Assembly (NCBI RefSeq): GCF_023715415.1
Contig: NZ_JAMBOB010000006.1
Coordinates: forward strand, 372,001-436,000
Length of the DNA stretch: 64,000 bases
Direction: 5' to 3'
From: Neobacillus niacini
GTDB lineage: Bacteria; Bacillota; Bacilli; Bacillales; Cytobacillaceae
Shown one piece after another: positions 17,571 through 26,026 of this stretch. Each line of letters starts with the position of its first letter. The first letter of the stretch is position 1. The notes under the pieces are model-generated. The model saw only the letters and a list, made by a program, of their open reading frames with translations. It did not search any database and had not been told where the DNA came from. The position numbers and the translations under genes are program-made.

Positions 17571-17702
17571 ATGAAGGTATACGTGCATGAGAAAGGAATA
17601 ATTCTTGTAGGTAAGGGATGGGAAATTATCCAAAAGCTTAAAGAATACAATAAGGAATATTCCACCGTTGCCGAATGGGTTGATAAAGTCGCTCCAAAAT
17701 GA
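17571..17702 (+). CDS. mciZ: MciZ, inhibitor of FtsZ assembly in the mother cell
   Basis: A 43-residue peptide, MKVYVHEKGIILVGKGWEII and then QKLKEYNKEY, matching the pattern of B. subtilis MciZ (40 residues: MKV, then a hydrophobic G-IILVGK-WEI strand-helix and KLKEY). In B. subtilis it is made during sporulation, binds the C-terminal face of FtsZ and blocks filament growth so that the mother cell does not divide again. The ATG is six bases after GGAGGGG (17558-17564). It sits between nudF and yqkF as in B. subtilis. This copy differs in the C-terminal ten residues (WVDKVAPK instead of WISKP). Confidence 0.88.
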   Translation: MKVYVHEKGIILVGKGWEIIQKLKEYNKEYSTVAEWVDKVAPK

Positions 17703-17766
17703 TTTCTTAATTTGTAGTCTTCCCCTGAATTTCGTAAAATTATAGAAAAGGACGGGGTGAAAATTT

Positions 17767-18678
17767 TTGAAAAAGAGAAAACTGGGAAACTCAGATTTAT
17801 GGGTAACAGAGTTAAGTTTAGGCTGCATGTCAATTGGCACAGAGGAGAAAGCTGCAAGAGAGATTATCGAGACTGCATTAGATGAGGGAATCAATTATTT
17901 TGATACCGCAGATTTATATGATTTTGGTGAAAATGAAAAAATCGTTGGTACAGCTTTAAAGGAAGTCCGAGATAAGGTAGTTATTGCAACAAAAGTCGGA
18001 AACCGTTGGAAGTCCGATAAATCCGGCTGGTCTTGGGACCCATCCAAATCGTACATAAAAGAAGCAGTCAAACAAAGTTTAAAACGACTTGGCACCGATT
18101 ATATTGACCTTTACCAGCTCCACGGTGGTACTATTGAGGACCCTGTTGATGATGTGATAGAGGCTTTTGAAGAATTAAAGGCGGAGGGCTTTATACACTA
18201 TTATGGAATTTCATCGATTCGCCCAAATGTTATTCGAGAGTTTGTAAAGAAGTCTCATCTTGTTTCTGTTATGATGCAATATAGCATTTTAGACAGACGT
18301 CCAGAAGAAGAGGCATTACCTTTGCTGCATGAGCATGGAATTAGTGTAGTGACCCGAGGTCCGCTCGCAAAGGGCTTATTAAGTGATAAAATGTTGGAAA
18401 AAGTGTCTCACAAAGGATATCAAGACTATAGTGAACAAGAGTTGCTTGAGGTATTACCAACGCTAGCGGACAGGCTGGCATCGGATCGCTCCTTTACCGA
18501 AATAGCCCTACAATATAATTTGGCACATCCTGCTGTTGCTTCTGTCATTGCAGGAGCTAGCAGTCCGGAACAAGTTAGAATCAATGCTAAGTCAATTAGA
18601 AGCCAGCCCTTAACACAACAAGAAGTTACCATTATTAAAGAGATTTCAAAGGCTGGGAGGTATAAAGAACATCGGTAA
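17767..18678 (+). CDS. yqkF: aldo/keto reductase YqkF
   Basis: A 303-residue NADPH-dependent aldo/keto reductase in the (beta/alpha)8 fold. The catalytic tetrad is visible as Asp46 (NYFDTADLY), Tyr51, Lys76 (ATKVG) and the His of LYQLHGG; the C-terminal VIAGASSPEQVRINAKS binds the cofactor phosphate. Start is TTG at 17767 with GGGGTG upstream. B. subtilis YqkF (306 residues) is the positional match. The natural substrate is not known. A bidirectional terminator separates it from convergent yqkE. Confidence 0.93.
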   Translation: MKKRKLGNSDLWVTELSLGCMSIGTEEKAAREIIETALDEGINYFDTADLYDFGENEKIVGTALKEVRDKVVIATKVGNRWKSDKSGWSWDPSKSYIKEAVKQSLKRLGTDYIDLYQLHGGTIEDPVDDVIEAFEELKAEGFIHYYGISSIRPNVIREFVKKSHLVSVMMQYSILDRRPEEEALPLLHEHGISVVTRGPLAKGLLSDKMLEKVSHKGYQDYSEQELLEVLPTLADRLASDRSFTEIALQYNLAHPAVASVIAGASSPEQVRINAKSIRSQPLTQQEVTIIKEISKAGRYKEHR

Positions 18679-18706
18679 AATAGGAGAGCCATTTGGCCTC
18701 CTATTT
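18678..18706. terminator. bidirectional terminator between yqkF and yqkE
   Basis: AAATAGGAG (18678-18686) pairs with CTCCTATTT (18698-18706), with a GCC/GGC extension around the loop. It overlaps both gene ends. Confidence 0.8.
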
Positions 18707-18955
18707 AAATTCCTTCCAGTTCATGCCGCTCTCGTTGAGTAAATCCTCGAAAGATTTATTTTTCTCTTTTAAACGGCGTTCTTCACGTTTCCGTTGCTCT
18801 TCTGCTTCTTTTTTCAGTTCCTCTGCTGCCTTGAGCTGGTCCTGCTGTTCCTTTAGCTGCTTGATTAATTCAGGATTAATCATATCTTTAAGCGTTACCG
18901 CTGCTTCTTCTTTTTTTGGTTTAGATTGATTTTTTTGTTTTGTTTTCTTTTTCAT
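18701..18955 (-). CDS. yqkE: YqkE, charged coiled-coil DUF3886 protein
   Basis: An 84-residue, highly charged protein: a Lys-rich head (MKKKTKQKNQSKPKKEE), the conserved TLKDMINPELIKQLKE, a long helix rich in Glu, Lys and Arg that should form a coiled coil, and the tail SFEDLLNESGMNWKEFK. It matches the YqkE/DUF3886 family, whose role is not known. The ATG at 18955 is five bases after GGGGGAGT; an upstream in-frame ATG at 18979 has no comparable site. Confidence 0.85.
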   Translation of the reverse strand: MKKKTKQKNQSKPKKEEAAVTLKDMINPELIKQLKEQQDQLKAAEELKKEAEEQRKREERRLKEKNKSFEDLLNESGMNWKEFK

Positions 18956-19050
18956 CCTAAACTCCCCCATAATCATCATTTCATACTTTATAATTATAGC
19001 ATTTTTAATAGAAAAAGCAGGCTGTTAGGATAACAGCCTGCTGGATATTC

Positions 19051-19707
19051 TTAATAGGCTTCGAGGACCACGTTTTCGTCTACTGTTAATGAAGCTTCTG
19101 TTGAGTTTATAACATCCTCGACTGTATACCCTGAGGCTACCTCAACCAGTCTTAATCCTGATTGTGTTACATCCATTACTGCCCGCTCGGTGATAATTCG
19201 ATGAACGACACCTTTTCCGGTTAACGGAAGTGTACATTCTTTTAATATTTTTGATTCACCGCGCTTGTTGACATGCTCCATAATGACAATAATTTTCTGA
19301 GCCCCATGGACAAGGTCCATGGCTCCACCCATCCCCTTAATCATTTTACCCGGAATCATCCAGTTAGCAAGGTCTCCTGTTTCAGAAACCTCCATACCTC
19401 CAAGAATGGCTATATTAATGTGTCCGCCACGAATCATTGCAAACGATTCAGCACTATCAAAATAGGAAGCACCACTAATGGCAGTTACCGTCTCTTTTCC
19501 AGCGTTTATTAAATCAGGGTCTACCTCTTCCTCAGTTGGATAAGGACCAATTCCAAGTAATCCATTCTCTGATTGCAGAACAACCTGCTTATTTCCGGAT
19601 ATAAAATTAGCTACCAGTGTCGGCATTCCAATTCCTAAGTTCACATAAAAACCGTCTTCGATTTCTTTTTCTGCCCTTATTGCTATTCTCTCTCTAACTG
19701 AGACCAT
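19051..19707 (-). CDS. scoB: 3-oxoacid CoA-transferase subunit B
   Basis: A 218-residue beta subunit of a succinyl-CoA:3-oxoacid-type CoA transferase. It holds the catalytic glutamate in the family motif [11 protein letters not shown] (Glu47) and the [14 protein letters not shown] segment. With ScoA it moves CoA onto acetoacetate or a related 3-oxoacid. It follows scoA after 23 bases and ends the thiolase-scoA-scoB operon. The acyl-CoA donor cannot be read from the sequence. Confidence 0.93.
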   Translation of the reverse strand: MVSVRERIAIRAEKEIEDGFYVNLGIGMPTLVANFISGNKQVVLQSENGLLGIGPYPTEEEVDPDLINAGKETVTAISGASYFDSAESFAMIRGGHINIAILGGMEVSETGDLANWMIPGKMIKGMGGAMDLVHGAQKIIVIMEHVNKRGESKILKECTLPLTGKGVVHRIITERAVMDVTQSGLRLVEVASGYTVEDVINSTEASLTVDENVVLEAY

Positions 19708-19730
19708 TGGTACTTTCTCCTTCCGGCAAT

Positions 19731-20420
19731 CTATTTTGTAACTGTCAATCTCTCGATTCTTTTTTCCTGCTTGCCTTCTATAATCATCTGAACGTAAACA
19801 CTCGGCGTATGAATAAAGTTCGGATCGAGTTCTCCGATTTCACAGAGTGTTTCCACTTCAGCAATCGTTACTTTTCCGGCAGCGGCAATCATCGGATTAA
19901 AGTTTCTGGCTGTTTTGTGATAGACAAGATTCCCCATCTTGTCGCCCTTCCAAGCCCTAACAAGGCTAAAATCAGCAGTCAAAGCCTCTTCTAGCAGGTA
20001 CTCTCTACCATTAAAAATCTTGGTTTCCTTGCCATCGGCAATTGGTGTTCCTACCCCAGCAGGAGTATAAAACGCTGGAATTCCCGCACCGCCAGCTCTT
20101 ATTTTTTCCGCTAACGTGCCTTGTGGTGTCAGTTCTACTTCAAGCTCACCTGCTAAAACCTGTCTTTCAAACTCTTTATTTTCTCCCACATAGGAGCCTA
20201 CCATTTTCTTAATCTGTTTATTTTTCAAAAGCGGCCCAAGACCCCAATCATCGATTCCACAGTTATTGGAAATGACCGTTAAATCCTTTACCCCTTTTTC
20301 TACCAACGCTAAGATTAGATTTTCAGGAATGCCGCACAAACCGAAACCGCCGACCATCAACGTAGCTCCATCTTGAATATCTGCGACTGCTTCCTGGAAG
20401 GATGTACTAATTTTCTTCAT
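19731..20420 (-). CDS. scoA: 3-oxoacid CoA-transferase subunit A
   Basis: A 229-residue alpha subunit with the CoA-binding glycine-rich [15 protein letters not shown] (22-36) and [25 protein letters not shown], both typical of ScoA. It forms a heterotetramer with ScoB. The gene lies 28 bases after the thiolase stop. In B. subtilis scoAB sits in an unrelated yxj cluster, so this three-gene set is an addition to the yqk block here. Confidence 0.93.
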   Translation of the reverse strand: MKKISTSFQEAVADIQDGATLMVGGFGLCGIPENLILALVEKGVKDLTVISNNCGIDDWGLGPLLKNKQIKKMVGSYVGENKEFERQVLAGELEVELTPQGTLAEKIRAGGAGIPAFYTPAGVGTPIADGKETKIFNGREYLLEEALTADFSLVRAWKGDKMGNLVYHKTARNFNPMIAAAGKVTIAEVETLCEIGELDPNFIHTPSVYVQMIIEGKQEKRIERLTVTK

Positions 20421-20448
20421 TGTGCTATTTTCTCCCCTCTTTTAAGGC

Positions 20449-21636
20449 TTACGCCAACTCAACGATCGTTGCTACCCCTTGACCGCCGCCAATACAAAGT
20501 GTTGCCAATCCCTTTTTGGCACTTCTTCTTTTCATTTCATGAATCAAAGTGACCAGTATTCTTGCTCCGCTTGCGCCGATTGGGTGACCAAGTGCAATAG
20601 CACCGCCATTAACATTTAAAATTTCTTTATTAAAATGAAGTTCACGGTCAACTGCCAGTGATTGGGCAGCAAATGCCTCATTTGCTTCGATTAACTCGAG
20701 CTCTTCCATAGAGATTGACGTTTTTTCCAGAACCTTTTTCACCGCTGGAACCGGGCCGATTCCCATAATGCTTGGATCAACACCAGCACTTGCATTTCCT
20801 TTAATTACTACTAATGGCTTAATCCCTAGTTCGTCAGCTTTCTTCCTGCTCATAACCACCAAAACGGCTGCGCCATCATTGATTCCGGATGCATTTCCAG
20901 CGGTTACACTGCCTTCTTTTTTGAAGGCTGGACGTAATCCTGCAAGTTTTTCAGCTGTGGTCCCCTTTTTCGGATACTCATCCGTATCAAAAACAATTGG
21001 ATCCCCTTTGCGCTGTGGAATTACAACAGGAATAATTTCATCCTTAAATTTACCTGCTTCAATCGCATTGACAGCCTTCTCCTGACTTAGTGCTGAAAAC
21101 TGGTCCTGCTCTTCCCTTGTAATTGAATATTTATCAGCTAAGTTTTCAGCTGTTAGTCCCATATGATATTTGTTAAAAACACATGTCAGTCCATCACTCG
21201 TCAAAGTATCAATTATTTTTTGATCACCCATTTTAAAACCTTCACGGGCATTTTTTATTAGGTAAGGAGCTTGGCTCATATTCTCCATTCCACCAGCGAC
21301 AACAATCTCAGCATCTCCTGCTAGAATTGCCTGTGTTGCTAGGTGAACAGCTTTTAAACCCGAGCCGCAAACTTTATTTATTGTCATTGAGGAAACACTT
21401 TCAGGGATTCCTGCACCAATTGCAGCCTGTCTAGCTGGATTTTGACCAAGACCTGCTTGCAGTACGTTTCCTAAGATGACCTCGTCAACTTGGTCAGGTT
21501 TCAGACCAGCTTGTTCGAGTGCACCTTTAATAACTGTTGCTCCTAATTCTGGAGCTGATACATTTTTTAAACTTCCGTTAAAATTACCTAGTGCAGTACG
21601 AACAGCACTTACAATTACTACTTCTGTTTGGCTCAT
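20449..21636 (-). CDS. acetyl-CoA C-acetyltransferase (thiolase)
   Basis: A 395-residue type II thiolase. The acyl-enzyme cysteine is Cys90 ([10 protein letters not shown]), the second site is [14 protein letters not shown], and the C-terminal cysteine lies in CIGGGQG. It joins two acetyl-CoA or splits acetoacetyl-CoA. As first gene before scoA and scoB it completes a ketone-body pathway: acetoacetate is activated by ScoAB and cleaved to two acetyl-CoA. Strong AAAGGAGATG precedes the ATG. The chain-length preference (acetoacetyl versus longer 3-ketoacyl) is not decided by these motifs. Confidence 0.93.
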   Translation of the reverse strand: MSQTEVVIVSAVRTALGNFNGSLKNVSAPELGATVIKGALEQAGLKPDQVDEVILGNVLQAGLGQNPARQAAIGAGIPESVSSMTINKVCGSGLKAVHLATQAILAGDAEIVVAGGMENMSQAPYLIKNAREGFKMGDQKIIDTLTSDGLTCVFNKYHMGLTAENLADKYSITREEQDQFSALSQEKAVNAIEAGKFKDEIIPVVIPQRKGDPIVFDTDEYPKKGTTAEKLAGLRPAFKKEGSVTAGNASGINDGAAVLVVMSRKKADELGIKPLVVIKGNASAGVDPSIMGIGPVPAVKKVLEKTSISMEELELIEANEAFAAQSLAVDRELHFNKEILNVNGGAIALGHPIGASGARILVTLIHEMKRRSAKKGLATLCIGGGQGVATIVELA

Positions 21637-21854
21637 TTTTTACATCTCCTTTTATGTACTATTACCTTATACTAATTCGAGTCTGAGCACAGAAAATCCT
21701 CTTATTTTGTCAAAATTTCATTTATTCTTGTTTTTTTGAATCAACACCTCGATTGATGAAATCATTCATTTTCATCTAGTCGCTAAGATGAATAATCAAG
21801 CTGCCATATAAGCACCTTATTAAATGAAACCACTTCGAAGGGAGTCTTACGATT

Positions 21855-21995
21855 ATGAGCCAAAAACGGGATAAGGGTAACAGCCAAAGAGGTAAGGATT
21901 ACGCAGAATCAGCAGGTGGTGGAAAGCGAATGATTTCTGCCGAGGAAATAGAAAAAGCCATTCATCCTACAAAGAGACAAAATGCTGAACAATAA
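21855..21995 (+). CDS. 46-residue hydrophilic protein, unknown
   Basis: A short frame reading MSQKRDKGNSQRGKDYAESA, then a GGGKRMISAEEIEKA stretch and a basic tail ending RQNAEQ. It has no hydrophobic segment and is very rich in Lys, Arg, Gly and Ser at the start, so it is probably disordered with one C-terminal helix. An AAGGGAG lies 11 bases before the ATG, and a good terminator follows the stop at 22010-22036. I do not recognise the family. The clean terminator and codon use argue for a real gene. Confidence 0.55.
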   Translation: MSQKRDKGNSQRGKDYAESAGGGKRMISAEEIEKAIHPTKRQNAEQ

Positions 21996-22009
21996 TTGAT
22001 ATTTACGAG

Positions 22010-22036
22010 GCCGCTAAATGGAGTTAGCGGCTTTTC
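22010..22036 (+). terminator. terminator of the 46-residue protein gene
   Basis: GCCGCTAA (22010-22017) pairs perfectly with TTAGCGGC (22024-22031), followed by TTTTCCT. Confidence 0.8.
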
Positions 22037-22101
22037 CTATGTTAAAATAAAAGCCAACGTTACCAAATTATTACTTTTAGAGACCTTTTGGAGGTGTACT
22101 T

Positions 22102-23013
22102 GTGAGAAAAGCTTTGCGAGTTCTTTTACTTTCATTCTTATTTACATTTTCTTTAGGTTTTTATTTCACAAATCGGCTAATGTATATGAAGAAAAAGGAT
22201 GAGCAATTTATTGTACAGCGTGAAAAAGAGGCGGGAAGATTTAATCCAGAACATTTTGATTCACTTCCTAAACGTGAGGTTATCATTGATTCACCCTTCG
22301 GCTATCCGATTAAAGCTCTGCTGGTTGAGCCGCACGAGTCCAATCAGTACGTGATTATTTCCCATGGTGTGACAGAAACAAAGATTAACTCAATAAAATA
22401 TATGAATCTTTTTTTAGAGCGAGGGTTTAATGCCGTCATTTACGACCATCGGCGTCACGGAGAGTCCGGTGGAAAAACAACCAGCTTTGGTCACTATGAA
22501 AAGTTCGATTTAAAGGCTGTTATTGATTGGATAAAGAAAGAGAGGGGACCGACTCTTACTCTCGGTATTCATGGTGAATCAATGGGAGCAGCTACGATGC
22601 TGTTGTATGCTGGAATGCTTGAGGATGGGGCTGATTTCTATATTGCCGACTGTCCATTCTCTGACTTAAAAGAGCAGCTTTCCTATCAGCTTAAAAAAGA
22701 ATACAAGATGATTCCATCGCTGTTAATTCCGATTTCTGATTTTATTTTACGCTTTCGTGAAAAATATTCCATCCAGCACGTTTCACCTGTTTCCGTTATT
22801 GATCATATCAAAAATCCCATTTTATTCATTCACAGTGAAAACGATGATTTTATTCTTCCAGCCATGACGAGGGAATTATATGAAAAAAAACAGGGTCCAA
22901 AAATGCTATATCTCGCTACAAATGGTCGCCATGCTCAATCTTTTAACGAAAATCCAGATGATTATCGCAGAGTCATAGATAAATTTCTGTCAAAATACGT
23001 TGAGAATGCATAA
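22102..23013 (+). CDS. yqkD: membrane-anchored alpha/beta hydrolase YqkD
   Basis: A 303-residue hydrolase (305 in B. subtilis YqkD). An N-terminal signal anchor (residues 5-22) is followed by an alpha/beta-hydrolase domain with the nucleophile elbow GIHGESMG (Ser160), an oxyanion-side SHGVTE motif, an acidic residue in HSENDDF and the C-terminal His in NGRHAQS. The catalytic domain should face outside the membrane. Start is GTG at 22102 after GGAGGTG. Substrate is unknown; the family contains esterases and peptidases. It lies between accessory genes and yqkB. Confidence 0.88.
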   Translation: MRKALRVLLLSFLFTFSLGFYFTNRLMYMKKKDEQFIVQREKEAGRFNPEHFDSLPKREVIIDSPFGYPIKALLVEPHESNQYVIISHGVTETKINSIKYMNLFLERGFNAVIYDHRRHGESGGKTTSFGHYEKFDLKAVIDWIKKERGPTLTLGIHGESMGAATMLLYAGMLEDGADFYIADCPFSDLKEQLSYQLKKEYKMIPSLLIPISDFILRFREKYSIQHVSPVSVIDHIKNPILFIHSENDDFILPAMTRELYEKKQGPKMLYLATNGRHAQSFNENPDDYRRVIDKFLSKYVENA

Positions 23014-23145
23014 ACAACATATGACGTTCTTTAAAAAACAGACTGCCCAAGTTGGGCCAAGGGTTCCGTATTGAGGTGCTTTTCTTAGAATACGTACCGA
23101 AATGAAAGTGGTATTGGAATCGTTATTGGTATATAAAATAGTAAA

Positions 23146-23330
23146 ATAGGCGGAGATTTTCCGGTTAGATGCAGAATGGAGCTCGTTTCGGGGTATATAA
23201 GGGGAGGTTTTCCGGTTATTCAAAGCAATAGCCCCCATTATCATATATTTCGAGTCCATAGGCGGAATCTCTCCGCCTATGGAAGCTAATTTCGAAGCTA
23301 TTTACGATATAAGCGGAATTTTTCCGTCTA
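23146..23330. repeat. cluster of four short GCGGA...TCCGC palindromes
   Basis: The 340-base gap between yqkD and yqkB has no gene but holds four related dyads: CGGAGATTTTCCG (23151-23163), GGGGAGGTTTTCCG (23201-23214), CATAGGCGGA-ATCTC-TCCGCCTATG (23257-23281, perfect 10-bp arms) and AGCGGAATTTTTCCGTCT (23312-23329). Centres are about 51, 61 and 50 bases apart. All share the frame TA-R-GCGGA-N5-TCCG-NYTA. Such CGGA/TCCG palindromes are dispersed in some Bacillaceae genomes; their role is not known. Confidence 0.65.
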
Positions 23331-23355
23331 TTTACCAGATCCTTTACCAAGTGTG

Positions 23356-23688
23356 TCAGTTTGCTTTTTCCGTCACAACAAAACTCATATAGCCGTTTAA
23401 GATTTGCTGCGGACTTTTTAGTTGAAAGGTGTTACTTGCATTTGAAAAATCAATCGTCATCTTTTCATCAAAGAAAACCGTTTTTGACTTTTCTATATAA
23501 ACGTTTTGTTCGTTTGTCTCAATCGTGATATCGTCTGTATCTAGTTCCGGTACAAACCACAAGGCAATCACACCGTTTACCGCACATCCGCAATCTTCTG
23601 TATCGTATTTTAGCTTTATATAGCCTTCCCGGCCATTTATTCGCCCATTAAGTTTCTCAGCTGCTGCCGCTGTTATCATAATCTCCAT
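23356..23688 (-). CDS. yqkB: YqkB, HesB/IscA-like iron-sulfur protein
   Basis: A 110-residue protein of the Fe-S_biosyn fold: an N-terminal helix with AAAAEKLNGR, then beta strands including LKYDTEDCGCAVNGVIALWFV, with a Cys-Gly-Cys pair (about residues 33-35) in the place of the family metal ligands. The C-terminal CGC of classical IscA proteins is absent. That fits the YqkB branch, whose role in cluster assembly is unproven. The ATG at 23688 follows GGGGGAGA. The nearby CDGSH gene is divergent, so an iron-sulfur theme is suggestive only. Confidence 0.78.
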   Translation of the reverse strand: MEIMITAAAAEKLNGRINGREGYIKLKYDTEDCGCAVNGVIALWFVPELDTDDITIETNEQNVYIEKSKTVFFDEKMTIDFSNASNTFQLKSPQQILNGYMSFVVTEKAN

Positions 23689-23821
23689 GTTTAAATCTCC
23701 CCCTAGTTGACATACGCTGATTGTAACATAATTTTGTTACAGCTATTGTTTTTGCTCGCTTGTAATTTCCTACTATTCAATATATTCTAAAAAAGAGTAC
23801 TTTTAAAAGGAGTGTCAGAAG

Positions 23822-24028
23822 ATGTCGAAGGTTCAAATTAAAGTAAATGATAATGGTTCATTGCGGATTACTGGAGAGGTGGAATTGCTGGATGGAGCTG
23901 GAAATGTAATGGAAACAAAGCCTGCCTTTTCTCTTTGCCGTTGTGGGCTTTCCAACAATAAACCTTTTTGCGATGGTTCTCATAAAGGAAAATTTGACTC
24001 TCACGTGCGAGTTGTAAAAGAGGATTAA
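23822..24028 (+). CDS. CDGSH iron-sulfur domain protein
   Basis: A 68-residue protein with the complete CDGSH signature: Cys39, Cys41, Cys50 and His54 in LCRCGLSNNKPFCDGSHKG. These residues hold a 2Fe-2S cluster of the mitoNEET type with one His ligand. No membrane anchor is present, so it is a soluble small electron- or cluster-carrier. AAGGAGTG precedes the ATG. It is read divergently from yqkB and ends in its own terminator. It could serve redox chemistry of the nearby gentisate genes, but nothing ties it to them beyond proximity. Confidence 0.88.
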   Translation: MSKVQIKVNDNGSLRITGEVELLDGAGNVMETKPAFSLCRCGLSNNKPFCDGSHKGKFDSHVRVVKED

Positions 24029-24037
24029 TGCCAACAG

Positions 24038-24066
24038 AAAAGGACTTCCTTTGCAGGAGTCCTTTT
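24038..24066 (+). terminator. terminator of the CDGSH gene
   Basis: AAAAGGACT (24038-24046) pairs with AGTCCTTTT (24058-24066), followed by T. Confidence 0.8.
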
Positions 24067-24089
24067 TCGAAGTACTATATTTTTTCTAC

Positions 24090-24584
24090 TTACTGAACTT
24101 TTTCTAAATGACGTACGAGTTGCCCATAATGACCCGATACATGCTTAACGATTAAATGGTCGACTAAAAAGGATAATGGTTTTCCGTCAAAGTTTGGATT
24201 ATAACTTGGAGCTGTTCTTACTAAATCCTCTTCTTCCACTTTTTCAAGTGCTGCCTCTACTTTCGGGACTAAGCTTTGTAGAGCAGTTATCGCATCCTCT
24301 TTCTTAATGCGAGCTACAACGTTTTCATCTACTGCCGCTAATCGGCGTACATGTTCATGATTACGTCCCCATTTTGCTCCTGGAACCACTAGCAGCGCCC
24401 CCAGATCTTCAACCCAGAAATGTACAGCTTCTAAAATATGAGAAACAATTTGCATGGCGGACCATTCTGTTTCAGAAGGTTTCACATAAAGTGCACCCTC
24501 ATCTGTATTTTCCAAAACCGCTGTAATATCATCTATACTCTTTTTAAATCCTTCTATTTTTTCATTCAGTACTGCTTGTGTCAT
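24090..24584 (-). CDS. DinB-superfamily protein; candidate thiol-dependent maleylpyruvate isomerase
   Basis: A 164-residue four-helix-bundle protein of the DinB/YfiT-like superfamily. The metal-binding histidine triad can be placed at His49 (MQIVSHIL), His148 and His152 (KHVSGHYGQLV). The gene follows the FAD hydroxylase gene after 32 bases on the same strand, so they are co-transcribed next to gentisate dioxygenase and fumarylpyruvate hydrolase. In actinobacteria, the mycothiol-dependent maleylpyruvate isomerase belongs to this superfamily; in Bacillus, members are bacillithiol S-transferases. A bacillithiol-dependent isomerase is therefore my inference for the missing pathway step. It could instead be a general S-transferase. 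Confidence 0.72.
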   Translation of the reverse strand: MTQAVLNEKIEGFKKSIDDITAVLENTDEGALYVKPSETEWSAMQIVSHILEAVHFWVEDLGALLVVPGAKWGRNHEHVRRLAAVDENVVARIKKEDAITALQSLVPKVEAALEKVEEEDLVRTAPSYNPNFDGKPLSFLVDHLIVKHVSGHYGQLVRHLEKVQ

Positions 24585-24616
24585 CCGTTAACTTCCCCCT
24601 TCAATTTCATTTTAAA

Positions 24617-25810
24617 TTAGCAATCTACACGTTGGTAATTTTTCTTGAAATAGCCATATAGGAAATCAACAACATTGTAATCACTTGGTTTGTGGTTTTC
24701 GAAAATAAAGTTGCGTAGTGCAAGGGCAGTTGGATCCTCTGCATGAATAATTTCACCCCACCTGCGTGCTGACCCTTGAACCATTGCAGAACGTGGAATT
24801 CGAATTTCTTGGTATGCTTTAAATGCTTCCTCGTAGGATTTATGTTCTCTTAATTTCTCACCTAATACAAACGCATCTTCGAGTGCTTGAACGCCACCTT
24901 GAGCTAAATATTGAAGCATGGCATGACCTGAATCTCCTAATAGCGTAATGTTGCCATTTGTCCAATTATCGATTGGTTCACGGTCATACATCTGCCAACG
25001 GAATTGACGGTTAATGTAAGTTAAGGCGTTTTCAACTTTTGGATGACAATTTTCAAAACGACGTGCCATTTCTTCTGGAGTTCCCCAGTCTTCTACAGTA
25101 GCATCGTATGATTTAAATACTACTACTTGGTTGTAAAGCTCACCGCGGCGAACTGGGTATTGCACCATGTGCAGGTTTGGTCCAATCCACATGATAACAT
25201 CATCTAAGTCTAAGTTTGCAGTAGTAGCCACTTCTTCGATTGGAATCGTTCCACGGTAAGCTACATATGCAGAGTTTACTGGGTTATCATCAACTAGCTG
25301 CTTACGCATGTTTGATTTTACCCCATCCGCACCAATAACTGCTTCTGCACTAAACGTTTCACCATTTTGGTTAACAATTGTTACAGTATCACCATTTTGT
25401 TCGGCCGTTTGAATCATTTGGTTTGTAAAGAATTTGATATTACTGCTTTTTTGACATGCTTCATAAAGAACTCTGTGCAAGTCAGAGCGATGCAATACAA
25501 TATAGGGCTGGCCGAATTCTTTTTGGAAACCTTCCCCTAAATCAAGAGTTGCTAATTCTTTTGCTGTATATACATCTTTTAATACCAGACGTTTTGGTAC
25601 TACCGCATGCTTTAAGATTTCTTCCTTTACACCTAAACGGTCTAAAACTTCTAACGCATTTGGTGCTAACTGGATCCCTGCACCTACTTCACCAAATTCA
25701 GGTGCTTGCTCAAAAACTGCTACTGATTTACCTGTTTCTTGAATTGATAATGCTGCTGCTAAACCGCCAATTCCTCCGCCTACTATAATGATGTCGCTTA
25801 CATTAGTCAT
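24617..25810 (-). CDS. FAD-dependent monooxygenase, likely 3-hydroxybenzoate 6-hydroxylase
   Basis: A 397-residue class A flavoprotein hydroxylase with the dinucleotide motif GGGIGG (11-16) and Glu34, the DG motif GADG (160-163) and the GD motif LLGDSGHAM (291-299). Such enzymes use NAD(P)H and O2 to hydroxylate an aromatic ring. With gentisate 1,2-dioxygenase next door, the best guess is 3-hydroxybenzoate to gentisate. Salicylate 5-hydroxylase is a different enzyme class, and related flavoproteins act on 6-hydroxynicotinate or salicylate, so the substrate is open. The ATG at 25810 is eight bases after GAGGGGGA; an ATG at 25849 is an unlikely extension. Confidence 0.85.
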   Translation of the reverse strand: MTNVSDIIIVGGGIGGLAAALSIQETGKSVAVFEQAPEFGEVGAGIQLAPNALEVLDRLGVKEEILKHAVVPKRLVLKDVYTAKELATLDLGEGFQKEFGQPYIVLHRSDLHRVLYEACQKSSNIKFFTNQMIQTAEQNGDTVTIVNQNGETFSAEAVIGADGVKSNMRKQLVDDNPVNSAYVAYRGTIPIEEVATTANLDLDDVIMWIGPNLHMVQYPVRRGELYNQVVVFKSYDATVEDWGTPEEMARRFENCHPKVENALTYINRQFRWQMYDREPIDNWTNGNITLLGDSGHAMLQYLAQGGVQALEDAFVLGEKLREHKSYEEAFKAYQEIRIPRSAMVQGSARRWGEIIHAEDPTALALRNFIFENHKPSDYNVVDFLYGYFKKNYQRVDC

Positions 25811-25879
25811 TTGACATTTCCCCCTCAATCGAGTTATCATCTTCCACAAATAGAGAACATTGTTATCTGATAAGAAAAC

Positions 25880-26008
25880 TTTATATCATTTTTCACTATT
25901 TCGTCAACAACAAAATTTGTTTTTTTCAGAAAACAAATAATATTGACAATTGTTTTGAATTCTTCTAATATTTTTTATAAATAGTGAACTAATTTCATAA
26001 TTAGTGAA
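25880..26008. promoter_or_regulatory. divergent promoters and operators of the gentisate genes
   Basis: Plus-strand promoter: TTGACA (25943-25948), 17 bases, TAATAT (25966-25971). Minus-strand promoter: TTGACG (25902-25907), 16 bases, TATAAA (25880-25885). The element TAGTGAA occurs on plus at 25982-25988 and 26002-26008, exactly 20 bases apart, just after the expected plus start site. It occurs inverted (TTCACTA, 25892-25898) inside the minus-promoter spacer. ACTAATT-tcat-AATTAGT (25988-26005) is a perfect dyad between the two plus copies. A further dyad, ATTTGTTTT (25915-25923) with AAAACAAAT (25930-25938), lies midway between both -35 boxes. Confidence 0.7.
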
Positions 26009-26026
26009 AAAACAAGGAGGATAATC

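Noticed and set aside
23146..23330. Possible small CRISPR array
   Set aside because: The units are imperfect palindromes of varying sequence rather than identical direct repeats, and no cas genes are near.
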